This document shows, piece after piece, positions 43,246 through 50,233 of a stretch of DNA of 64,000 nt (position 1 is the stretch's first letter; each line of letters begins with the position of its first letter). A model generated the notes under the pieces. That model searched no databases and had not been told where the DNA came from. It saw only the letters and a program-made list of their open reading frames with translations. This DNA is from Caulobacter sp. (lineage in GTDB: Bacteria > Pseudomonadota > Alphaproteobacteria > Caulobacterales > Caulobacteraceae), in contig JAGHZU010000001.1 of the NCBI GenBank assembly GCA_017745235.1, forward strand, positions 372,001 through 436,000, given 5' to 3'. A program made the translations under genes and the position numbers.

Positions 43246-43689
43246 TCAGCCCAGGGCGCGTTGGCCCCCAACGGTCACTTTGGCAAATTCTGCGGATATG
43301 CGGAGTAAGACTGGCCCGCCGACCGCTCCCTGGCGATCATGGATTTCTCCTTTGACGATCAGATGCTTACCGGGGCCAGGCTCCCCATCGTCCAAGGACC
43401 ACTGGTAGTCGCGAACGTGGGCGGGCATGAAACCCACCTCCTCGATTACGAGCGACGAAAGATCATCGGGGAGCCCGCTCATCTCCAGCAACGTCACGCC
43501 AGTAAAGTGCAGCTCGAACTCTTCTGGTCGCCCCTTAAGCAGGTATTCGTTTCCCTGGAAGGCTAAGCAGAATGAGCGCCCGGCGTCGGACACCTCGCAC
43601 TTGGATAGATCGTAGGCGTTGTGCACGTCCAGAATGCCAAGCGGGCCATTCAGCTCGACTTGTTGGGTGATGTGGAAGTTGCACTGCAT
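43246..43689 (-). CDS. Island protein, function unknown
   Basis: 147 residues from ATG 43689. A beta-rich, acidic cytosolic protein: FHITQQVELNGPLGILDVHNAYDLSKCEV, EFELHFTGVTLLEMSGLPDDLSSLVIEEVGF, KHLIVKGEIHDRQGAVGGPVLLRISAEFAKVTV. The style resembles single-domain immunity proteins but no family is recognised. It lies between repeat copies 2 and 3. Confidence 0.7.
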   Translation of the reverse strand: MQCNFHITQQVELNGPLGILDVHNAYDLSKCEVSDAGRSFCLAFQGNEYLLKGRPEEFELHFTGVTLLEMSGLPDDLSSLVIEEVGFMPAHVRDYQWSLDDGEPGPGKHLIVKGEIHDRQGAVGGPVLLRISAEFAKVTVGGQRALG

Positions 43690-43735
43690 GTGCTCAACCT
43701 GCGGCAACGCACGCAGTAGTCAAGCTAGCTCGGCC

Positions 43736-43765
43736 AACGTCCGCAACGGGTCGTAAGCCGACCTG
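43736..43765 (-). repeat. Cassette-boundary repeat, copy 3
   Basis: Minus-strand reading: CAGGTCGGCT, core TACGACCCGT, then TGCGGACGTT. It lies 11 bp after the TetR stop, in the same orientation, at the right edge of the island. Confidence 0.6.
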
Positions 43766-43776
43766 CGCGTCGATGC

Positions 43777-44406
43777 CTAGTCCGGCCAGAGATCCTGCAC
43801 GTCGCCCTTGCGGTTGAGCATGTGGGTGGCGCGCTTGATGAGCATCAGCAGACGCTCCCGCCGGCCGTCGGCGTCATAGGTCAGCGACGCCCGCGCCAGG
43901 CCCTCCAGCATGAAGCGGGCGAGGTCGCGGCTGGCCTGGAAGCGCGGGCCGGCGCCGGCGTGGAGGATCTTCAGGAAGTGGTCGCCCGCCTGGGCGCGGT
44001 CGAACTCGGCCTGGGCCGGGGCCAGCAAGGCCTGGACGGCGGGGTCGGTGCGGCCGGCGGCTTCCAGCTCGGCGAAGGCCAGGAACGGCACGCTGTGAAG
44101 CAGGTCCCAATAGCTGTCGATGGCGTGCTCGGTGACGTCGGCGCCCGTGGGCAGGCTGTCGGCGGCGGCGCGGAACAGGGCCGAGCGCTCGGCCTGGATG
44201 TGGGCCACGGCGGCCTCGACCAGGGCCTCGCGCGTAGGGAAGTGATAGAGCATGGCCCCGCGCGTCAGGCCGGCCGCGTCGGCGATCGCGGGGTTGGTGG
44301 CGGCGTGATAGCCGATGTCGGCGATCAGCCGCATGGCGCAGTCGAGAATCCTCGCGCGCGTCTTCAGCGACTTCGGCGTGTCCTTGGCGAGGCGGGCGGC
44401 GTCCAT
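43777..44406 (-). CDS. TetR-family regulator
   Basis: 209 residues. Helix-turn-helix ARILDCAMRLIADIGYHAATNPAIADAAGLTRGAMLYHFPTREALVEAAV. The C-terminal part resembles TetR_C ligand domains. A palindrome 22 bp upstream of the start is a likely operator. No clear target gene other than itself; LpxH-like and glycosyltransferase genes are divergent. Confidence 0.9.
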   Translation of the reverse strand: MDAARLAKDTPKSLKTRARILDCAMRLIADIGYHAATNPAIADAAGLTRGAMLYHFPTREALVEAAVAHIQAERSALFRAAADSLPTGADVTEHAIDSYWDLLHSVPFLAFAELEAAGRTDPAVQALLAPAQAEFDRAQAGDHFLKILHAGAGPRFQASRDLARFMLEGLARASLTYDADGRRERLLMLIKRATHMLNRKGDVQDLWPD

Positions 44407-44428
44407 GCCGGTGATCTAGTGCGAGCGA

Positions 44429-44443
44429 TGTTGCGCCGCAACA
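44429..44443. promoter_or_regulatory. Palindromic TetR operator candidate
   Basis: TGTTGCG-C-CGCAACA, a perfect 7-bp inverted repeat 23 bp upstream of the TetR start in the divergent region. Consistent with autorepression. The rest of the 258-bp gap shows no gene. Confidence 0.5.
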
Positions 44444-44663
44444 GCACAAGGCCTCGCGAGCTGAGCCGGAGCGCCTGGAATTGACCGGGTGGTGAAAATT
44501 CGGGCGTTGGTGCGACGCGGCGCCGCGCCTTCCGCACCCTCCGTGGCGGGAGCGTTTCATCAAAGCGACATGCAATCAGCTTAATCGCGACCTCACTCGC
44601 CTTGGTCGCGGCCGGTCCGGGGGGATCGGTCCTCGAAAGCCACCTTGACCCCCGGGGGCACGC

Positions 44664-45488
44664 ATGGTCACCGACACCGAGATCCGCCGCTATCGCTCCG
44701 TCTTCATCAGCGACATCCACCTGGGCACGCGCGGCTGCCAGGCCGAGCTGCTGCTGGACTTCATCCGCCACGTGGACTGCGACAGGCTGTACCTGGTGGG
44801 CGACATCGTCGACGGCTGGAAGCTGCGCAGCGGCTGGTACTGGCCGCAGAGCCACAACGACGTGGTGCAGAAGATCCTGCGCCTGGCCCGCAAGGGGGTC
44901 GAGGTCACCTACGTCCCCGGCAACCACGACGATCGGGTGCGCGACTTCTGCGGAACCCACTTCGGCGGGGTGGTGGTGGCCCGCGACGTGATCCACGAGG
45001 CCGCCGACGGCAAGCGCTACCTGGTGGTGCACGGCGACGAGTTCGACGGGGTGGTGCAGCACGCCAAGTGGCTCGCCTTCCTGGGCGACTGGTCCTATAG
45101 AACCATCCTCATGCTGAACACCTTGCTGAACCGGGCTCGGCGCAGGATGGGGGTCGGCTACTGGAGCCTGTCCGCCTTCCTGAAGGTCAAGGTGAAGAAC
45201 GCCCTGCAGTTCATCGAGAATTTCGAGGCCGCCGTCGCCGACGAGGCGCGGCGCCGGGGCGTGGACGGCGTGATCTGCGGTCACATCCACAAGGCAGAGA
45301 TGCGCGAGATCGACGGTATCCTCTATGTGAACGACGGCGATTGGGTGGAAAGCTGCACCGCCCTCGTGGAACATATGGACGGACGGCTCGAAATACTGGA
45401 ATGGTCGAAAATGAGGTCCTGGTCGGTGATCGACCGGGCGCGGGCGCTCGCCGTTGAGCCCCCGATAGCGGAGCCTGCCGCCGCCTGA
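44664..45488 (+). CDS. LpxH-like metallophosphoesterase
   Basis: 274 residues of the COG2908 group. Metal ligands in DIHLG, GDIVDGW, GNHDDRVRD, HGDEFD and GHIHKAE. LpxH enzymes cut UDP-2,3-diacylglucosamine in lipid A synthesis; alphaproteobacterial members coupled to glycosyltransferases may act on another lipid or sugar phosphate. It overlaps the next gene by one base (TGATG). Confidence 0.9.
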   Translation: MVTDTEIRRYRSVFISDIHLGTRGCQAELLLDFIRHVDCDRLYLVGDIVDGWKLRSGWYWPQSHNDVVQKILRLARKGVEVTYVPGNHDDRVRDFCGTHFGGVVVARDVIHEAADGKRYLVVHGDEFDGVVQHAKWLAFLGDWSYRTILMLNTLLNRARRRMGVGYWSLSAFLKVKVKNALQFIENFEAAVADEARRRGVDGVICGHIHKAEMREIDGILYVNDGDWVESCTALVEHMDGRLEILEWSKMRSWSVIDRARALAVEPPIAEPAAA

Positions 45489-46579
45489 TGCGGATACTAC
45501 TCGCCACCGATGCCTGGGAACCGCAAGTCAATGGCGTGGTTCGGACCCTCACCAAGGTGATGGCCGAGCTGAAGGCCATGGGCCATGAGGTCGACGTCGT
45601 CAGTCCCGACCAGTTCCCCACCTTCCCGCTGCCGACCTATCCGGAGATCAAGCTGGCCATCGGCGCCTACGAGCCGGTGATGGAACGCTTCAAGTCGTTC
45701 GAGCCCGAGGCGATCCACATCGCCACCGAGGGCCCGATCGGCCTGGCCGCCCGCCGCATCTGCCTGGAATGGAAGCTGCCGTTCACGACCAGCTACCACA
45801 CGCGATTCCCCGAATACGTCTCGGCCCGCCTGCCGCTGCCGCTGTCGGCCGGCTACACCTACATGCGCTGGTTCCACAAGCCGTCGGGCCGCCTGATGGT
45901 GGCCACGCCCACCATGCGCGACGAGCTGGTGCGCCACGGCTTCCGCAACATCTCGCCCTGGACGCGAGGCGTGGACACCGACGTGTTCAAGCCGCGCGAG
46001 GAGGGCGAGCCCGACGCGTTCGAAGGCCTGGCCCGACCGATCTTCCTCAATGTCGGCCGCGTGGCCGTGGAGAAGAACATCGAGGCCTTCGCCAGCCTCG
46101 ACCTGCCCGGCACCAAGGTGGTGATCGGCGACGGCCCGCAGCGCGAGGAGCTGGCCGAGAAGTATCCCGAGGTGAAGTTCCTGGGCGCCAAGTTCGGCGA
46201 GGAGCTGGCCCGCTACTTCTCGTGCGCGGACGTCTTCTGCTTCCCCTCGCTGACCGACACGTTCGGCCTGGTGATCCTGGAGGCCATGGCCGCCGGCGTG
46301 CCGGTGGCGGCGTTCTCGGCCCCCGGCCCGATCGACATCATCCCCGGCTCGGGCGCGGGCGTGCTGGCCCCCGGCCAGACCGACGGCCTGCGCGAGGCCT
46401 GCCTGGCCTGCCTGGAGATCGACCACAAGGCCGTGCGCAAGTTCGCCGAGGGCTTCTCGTGGCGCGCCTGCGCCGAGGAGTTCTACAAGAACCTGCAGCC
46501 CTATCCCGAGCCGGAGAAGACTCGGTTCTGGCGGCGACTGCGGCGCCTGGCCCGGCTGCGAAAGAAGACGGCGGCTTAG
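45488..46579 (+). CDS. GT4 glycosyltransferase, MgtA/Agt type
   Basis: 363 residues. N-terminal ATDAWEPQVNGVVRTLTKVMAELKAMGHEVDV, TSYHTRFPEYVSARLPLP; C-terminal LNVGRVAVEKNIEAFASLDLPGTKVVIGDGPQREELAE and SLTDTFGLVILEAMAAGVPVAA with the Ex7E donor-site pattern. Such enzymes transfer mannose or glucuronate to lipids such as diacylglycerol. Coupling with the LpxH-like enzyme suggests a glycolipid pathway. A copy of the GC-rich repeat begins 2 bp after the stop. Confidence 0.9.
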   Translation: MRILLATDAWEPQVNGVVRTLTKVMAELKAMGHEVDVVSPDQFPTFPLPTYPEIKLAIGAYEPVMERFKSFEPEAIHIATEGPIGLAARRICLEWKLPFTTSYHTRFPEYVSARLPLPLSAGYTYMRWFHKPSGRLMVATPTMRDELVRHGFRNISPWTRGVDTDVFKPREEGEPDAFEGLARPIFLNVGRVAVEKNIEAFASLDLPGTKVVIGDGPQREELAEKYPEVKFLGAKFGEELARYFSCADVFCFPSLTDTFGLVILEAMAAGVPVAAFSAPGPIDIIPGSGAGVLAPGQTDGLREACLACLEIDHKAVRKFAEGFSWRACAEEFYKNLQPYPEPEKTRFWRRLRRLARLRKKTAA

Positions 46580-46580
46580 C

Positions 46581-46632
46581 GCCGACTTGCCCCTCCGCGC
46601 CTTCGGCGCTCCTCCTCCGTAGGGGGAAGAAT
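46581..46632. repeat. GC-rich intergenic repeat, copy B
   Basis: Matches the copies at 25074 and 47819 almost base for base (CCGACTTGCCCC, CCGCGCCTTCGGCGC, TAGGGGGAAGAA). It starts just after the glycosyltransferase stop. The remaining gap to 46787 shows a partial reverse relative (around 46680) and no gene. Confidence 0.65.
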
Positions 46633-46786
46633 GCGCGGCGCTCGAAGAGATACGACCCCTGCGGACCGCGCGGGGGTCAGGCAGGGGCAAGCGTCGACGC
46701 GCCGCTCCCACCTACCTCCCACGTCATCGCCGCGCCGCCCGGCCTGGCCCATGGTGCGCCCACGCTTGGACGTGGAGACCCGCGAC

Positions 46787-47797
46787 GTGAGACCCTTTGG
46801 CCTGATGACCCTTCTGGCGCTGTGCGCCGCCGCGCCGGCCCTGGCCGCGCCCGCCGCCGCCGCCCCGCCCCCCTCGCCCACCGCCGGCAGCCAGGTGGAC
46901 CACGCGCTGCTGTGGGGACGGCGGATCGACGAGGCCAGCGACATCCTGGGGGCGAAGCTGGGCTTCCAGGTGCGGCCGGGGCGCGATCCGGGCGGCGTGG
47001 CCAACCGGTTCATCCGCTTCGAGGACGGCAGCTATATCGAGGTCCTGGGCCTGGCCCCGGGGGCTCAGCTGGACCCGGGCATGCAGGCCGACCAGGACAA
47101 GCTGCACGGCGCGGCGGGGTCCCGCTCGCTGGGCCTGCGCGCGCCGCGGCTGGACGCCCTGCGCGATTCGCTGCTGGCCAAGGGCGCGGGGGTGACGCCG
47201 ATCTTCGAGGCCTCGCCCAACGACCCCGACGGCCTTGGCCCTGGCAAGCCGCCGCGCTGGCGCCTGTTCGCGATCGACAAGCCGCGCCTGTCCAGCACCC
47301 TGTTCTTCATCGACTACGCCCCGCCGCGCGCCGACCCGGCCAGCACGGCCGACCGCAAGGCCGCCCAGGTCCACCCGAACGGGACGCGGAAGCTGTCGCA
47401 GTTCTGGCTGCTGTCGGCCGATCCGGACGCCGACCGCGCGGCCCTGGCGGAAATGGGCTACGGCGCCGCCAGCCCGGTGCGGCTGCCGAACCTGGCGGCC
47501 AAGGGCTATTGCGTGCCGGTGGGCCAGGGCGCGCTGCTGCTGCTGGCGCCCGACGGCCCGGGCCTGGCCGCCGACGCCCTCGAGGCCGGCGGCCCTCAGG
47601 TGCTTGGGATCAGCCTGGAGGTCGAGGACCTGGCCCGCGCCAGGCGGCTGGTCGAGCGCGGCTACGGCGAGCCCCCGGCCGGTTACGCCGGACCGCTGGG
47701 CGAGTCGTTCCTGGCGCCGACCCGCAAGGACCTGGGCCTGGTGCTGGAGTTCCACGAGCCTCGCGCGGCAGGCGCGGCGGCGTGCGGGGCGGCGTAG
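46787..47797 (+). CDS. Secreted glyoxalase-like (VOC) protein
   Basis: 336 residues from GTG 46787; ATG 46751 is also in frame, but the GTG directly precedes a good signal peptide (FGLMTLLALCAAAPALAAP). Then a Pro/Ala spacer and a Glyoxalase_3-type fold: VDHALLWGRRIDEASDILGAKLGFQVRPGRDPGGVANRFIRFEDGSYIEVLG, LSSTLFFIDYAPP, GISLEVEDLARARRLVERGYGEPPAGYAGPLG, ending LVLEFHEP. Periplasmic and of unknown substrate. Confidence 0.82.
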   Translation: MRPFGLMTLLALCAAAPALAAPAAAAPPPSPTAGSQVDHALLWGRRIDEASDILGAKLGFQVRPGRDPGGVANRFIRFEDGSYIEVLGLAPGAQLDPGMQADQDKLHGAAGSRSLGLRAPRLDALRDSLLAKGAGVTPIFEASPNDPDGLGPGKPPRWRLFAIDKPRLSSTLFFIDYAPPRADPASTADRKAAQVHPNGTRKLSQFWLLSADPDADRAALAEMGYGAASPVRLPNLAAKGYCVPVGQGALLLLAPDGPGLAADALEAGGPQVLGISLEVEDLARARRLVERGYGEPPAGYAGPLGESFLAPTRKDLGLVLEFHEPRAAGAAACGAA

Positions 47798-47818
47798 GCC
47801 GGAAGGTCGGGTTGGCCG

Positions 47819-47882
47819 GCGCCGTGCGCGCCGACTTGCCCCCTCCGCGCCTGCGCCGCTCCTCCCCCGTAGGGGGAAGAAC
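47819..47882. repeat. GC-rich intergenic repeat, copy C
   Basis: Third copy of the element (GCGCCGTGCGCGCCGACTTG and TAGGGGGAAGAAC). It lies between the secreted glyoxalase gene and the convergent CNNM gene. Its centre GCCTGCGCCGC differs slightly from copies A and B. Confidence 0.65.
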
Positions 47883-47918
47883 GCGGCGCGCTTAAGGCGT
47901 GGGGGCAGGTGGCGCCCC

Positions 47919-49214
47919 CTAGTCCCCCTTCGGCACGCAGCGCAGGATCAGCTTGTCGATGCGCGAGCCGTCCATATCGACGACCTCGGCGTCGAAGCCG
48001 CCCAGCTCGATGATCTCGCCCTCGCGGGGGATGCGGCCCAGGCGGTCGAGGATCAGGCCGGCCACGGTGTGGTAGCCGCCCTCGGCCTCGAAGTTCTCGC
48101 CCAGGGCGTCGTTGAGCTCCTGGATGTCGAGGCGGGCGTCAACCAGCCAGGTGCCGTCCTCGCGGCGCAGGATGCGGCTGTCTTCCTGGTCGTGGTCCTC
48201 GGGGAAGTCGCCGGCGATCATTTCCAAGAGGTCGATGGGGGTGATCGCGCCCTGCACCGAGCCGAACTCGTCGACCACCAGGGCCATGTGCAGCGGGGTC
48301 TGCTTGAAGACGGCCATGGCCCGCAGCAGGGTCATGGTCTCGGGGATGGCGATGGGCTGCTGGATGTGGGCGCGCAGGTCGATCTCCTGGCCGCCCAGGC
48401 AGGCGTCCAGCAGGTCCTTCTTGAGGATCACGCCGATCTCGCCGTCGAGGTCGCCCTCGCTGGCCACGACGATGCGCGAATAGGGGCAGTCGCGGATCTC
48501 CTGGAGGATCTCCTCGCGAGTGTCGGTCAGGGAGATCCAGAAGAGGTCGCGGCGCGGGGTCATGGCCACGCGCACCGGGCGGTCGCCCAGGCGCAGCACC
48601 TCCTGGATCATGGTGCGCTCTTCCGGCTCGATCAGGCCCGCGTCGGCGCCCTCGGCCAGGACGGTCTCGACCTCCTCGGCGGTGATGTCGTTGGTGCGCT
48701 CGTCGCGAACGCCCATCAGCTTGAGGATGGCGGCGGTCGACACCGTCAGCAGGGTGACGAACGGGCGCAGCACCGTGGCCACCACGGCCAGGAACGGCGA
48801 CATGCGCCGGGCGATGGCGTCCGGGAACAGCAGGGCCAGGCGCTTGGGCACCAGCTCGCCCAGGATCACCGAGACGTAGGTCAGCCCCACGACGACGATG
48901 GTGGTGGCGATGGCCTCGGAGTGCTGGCCGATCAGCGGCTTGTCCTTCAGCCAGACGTCCAGCGCGCCGGCGATGGTGGCCTGGCCGTAGGCGCCGGCCA
49001 GGATGCCGATCAGGGTGATGCCGACCTGGACGGCCGAAAGGAAGCGCGTGGGGTGCTCGGCCATGGCCAGGGCCAGCTTGGCCCCCTTGTCGCCCCGGTC
49101 GGCATAGGTCTGCAGCCGGGCCCTGCGGGCGGACACCACCGCCAGTTCGGACATGGAAAAGACCCCGTTCAAGAGAACGAGGAGCAGGACGACGGCGAGC
49201 GCGAGGAGGATCAT
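47919..49214 (-). CDS. CNNM/CorC-type hemolysin-family membrane protein
   Basis: 431 residues. DUF21 membrane domain (about 1-190; [60 protein letters not shown]), a CBS pair (about 205-330; VAMTPRRDLFWISLTDTREEIL, MALVVDEFGSVQGAITPIDLLEMI) and a CorC_HlyC domain (LVDARLDIQELNDALGENF, TVAGLILDRLGRIPREGE). Probably an Mg2+ or Co2+ efflux protein; the hemolysin name is historical. Confidence 0.93.
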   Translation of the reverse strand: MILLALAVVLLLVLLNGVFSMSELAVVSARRARLQTYADRGDKGAKLALAMAEHPTRFLSAVQVGITLIGILAGAYGQATIAGALDVWLKDKPLIGQHSEAIATTIVVVGLTYVSVILGELVPKRLALLFPDAIARRMSPFLAVVATVLRPFVTLLTVSTAAILKLMGVRDERTNDITAEEVETVLAEGADAGLIEPEERTMIQEVLRLGDRPVRVAMTPRRDLFWISLTDTREEILQEIRDCPYSRIVVASEGDLDGEIGVILKKDLLDACLGGQEIDLRAHIQQPIAIPETMTLLRAMAVFKQTPLHMALVVDEFGSVQGAITPIDLLEMIAGDFPEDHDQEDSRILRREDGTWLVDARLDIQELNDALGENFEAEGGYHTVAGLILDRLGRIPREGEIIELGGFDAEVVDMDGSRIDKLILRCVPKGD

Positions 49215-49547
49215 GGTCCCTTGAGGGTCAGGCGGCCGGGGGCCGCGATCGGGACACTATACAAAAGAAAACGCCGCGGCCCACAACGGACCGCGACGCC
49301 GCCTCGATTAGAGGCCCGGCGCCACGAGCCTGCGCTGCGATCCGTGGTCTTCCAGCCCCCGACCCCAGCGCCCGGCGATGAGGGCAAGCGCAGTCCGGGC
49401 CCTTTCTGATCCGGCATATCGTCCGATCCGGGATATATTGGATCGTCGGGCGGACGCGACAGGGATCCAGCGCCGCGACCGTGGTCTTGATGGGCCGCCG
49501 CCCCTCTGCAGAAGTACCGAACCCGAGTGAACTGAAAGGACGACGAC
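49215..49547. promoter_or_regulatory. Intergenic region with tandem operator-like repeats upstream of YqeY
   Basis: A 333-bp gap without an open gene. It contains two 12-bp direct repeats (GATCCGGCATAT at 49408, GATCCGGGATAT at 49425) and a CGATCC/GGATCG inverted pair (49424-49445). They may bind a regulator of the gene at 49548. No promoter is proven. Confidence 0.35.
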
Positions 49548-50021
49548 ATGGCTTTGCTCGACGCGCTCAAGGCAGACCAACTGGCGGCGCGCAAGGCGAA
49601 CGACCGCCTGAAGGCTGACCTGCTCACCACGCTGATCGGCGAAGCGACGCAGATCACCACCGAGGAATTCAAGCGCGGCGTGACGGAAGTCACCGACGAA
49701 AAGGTCGTCGCAACCGTCGCGAAGTTCCTGAAGAACACGAAGCTGACGCTGGAGAACCTCGCGACCGAACGCGCGCGCCTGGTCGAGGCCGGCGGCGACG
49801 CGTCGAAGGTGGACGAGCGGGCCAAGGCGGCCGAAACCGAACTGGCGATCCTGTCCTCGTACGGCCCCAAGCAGATGACGGAATCGGAACTGCGCGAGGT
49901 CATCGACGACTTCAGGGCCAAGAACCCCGACGCCAACGTCGGGGCGATCATGGCCTATCTGAAGGCCAGTTTCGGCGGTCAGTACGACGGCAAGGCCGCC
50001 AGCGCGTTGGCCAGGGCCTAG
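49548..50021 (+). CDS. GatB/YqeY domain protein
   Basis: 157 residues. Family marks: ALLDALKADQLAARKANDRLKADLLTTLIGEATQITTEEFKRGVTEVTDE, VVATVAKFLKNTKLTLE, TESELREVIDDF, NVGAIMAYLKASFGGQYDGKAASALARA. It resembles the C-terminal tail of GatB and may bind tRNA; function otherwise unknown. GAAAGG lies 11 bases before ATG. Confidence 0.93.
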   Translation: MALLDALKADQLAARKANDRLKADLLTTLIGEATQITTEEFKRGVTEVTDEKVVATVAKFLKNTKLTLENLATERARLVEAGGDASKVDERAKAAETELAILSSYGPKQMTESELREVIDDFRAKNPDANVGAIMAYLKASFGGQYDGKAASALARA

Positions 50022-50032
50022 GGGGAGGGCGA

Positions 50033-50075
50033 GGCGACGGGTCGCCCCGGAACAGCAAAAGGGCGACCCGTCGCC
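50033..50075. terminator. 15-bp hairpin after YqeY gene
   Basis: GGCGACGGGTCGCCC and GGGCGACCCGTCGCC pair perfectly around a 13-nt A-rich loop, 11 bp after the stop. There is no T-tract, so it may be a transcript-end stabiliser rather than a classical intrinsic terminator. Confidence 0.5.
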
Positions 50076-50145
50076 GGGCCGCCCTTCGCCGGGTTCAGGA
50101 CCGTTCGGCCCCGTCCGTTCTCGATCGCGTAGCGTATTTTTGGCC

Positions 50146-50194
50146 TTCATCCCGGCCTTATGGACCGCGCGGCGGGCCGCAGGGCCGGGATGAA
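50146..50194. repeat. TTCATCCCGGCC intergenic palindrome
   Basis: A 12-bp perfect inverted repeat (TTCATCCCGGCC and GGCCGGGATGAA) around a GC-rich centre. The inner and right part (GGACCGCGCGGCGGGCCGCA) nearly repeats at 60957-60990. Between convergent genes; REP-like. Confidence 0.6.
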
Positions 50195-50205
50195 AACACA
50201 TTATC

Positions 50206-50232
50206 GCTTTGATTTTACTTGATAATCAAAGC
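50206..50232 (-). terminator. Hairpin terminator of the TonB-receptor gene
   Basis: GCTTTGATT and AATCAAAGC form a perfect 9-bp stem with a 9-nt loop, 1 bp after the receptor stop on the minus strand, followed by an AT-rich GATAATGTGTTTTC. Confidence 0.5.
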
Positions 50233-50233
50233 C

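Noticed and set aside
43339..43566. Plus-strand 75-codon frame in the second island
   Set aside because: Antisense to the 147-residue island gene, which has a better start and fits the orientation of the surrounding repeats.
30556..43765. True integron attC sites
   Set aside because: The repeats are about 30 bp with one arm pair, without the R and L box pairs of attC, and no integrase is present. I report them as cassette-like only.
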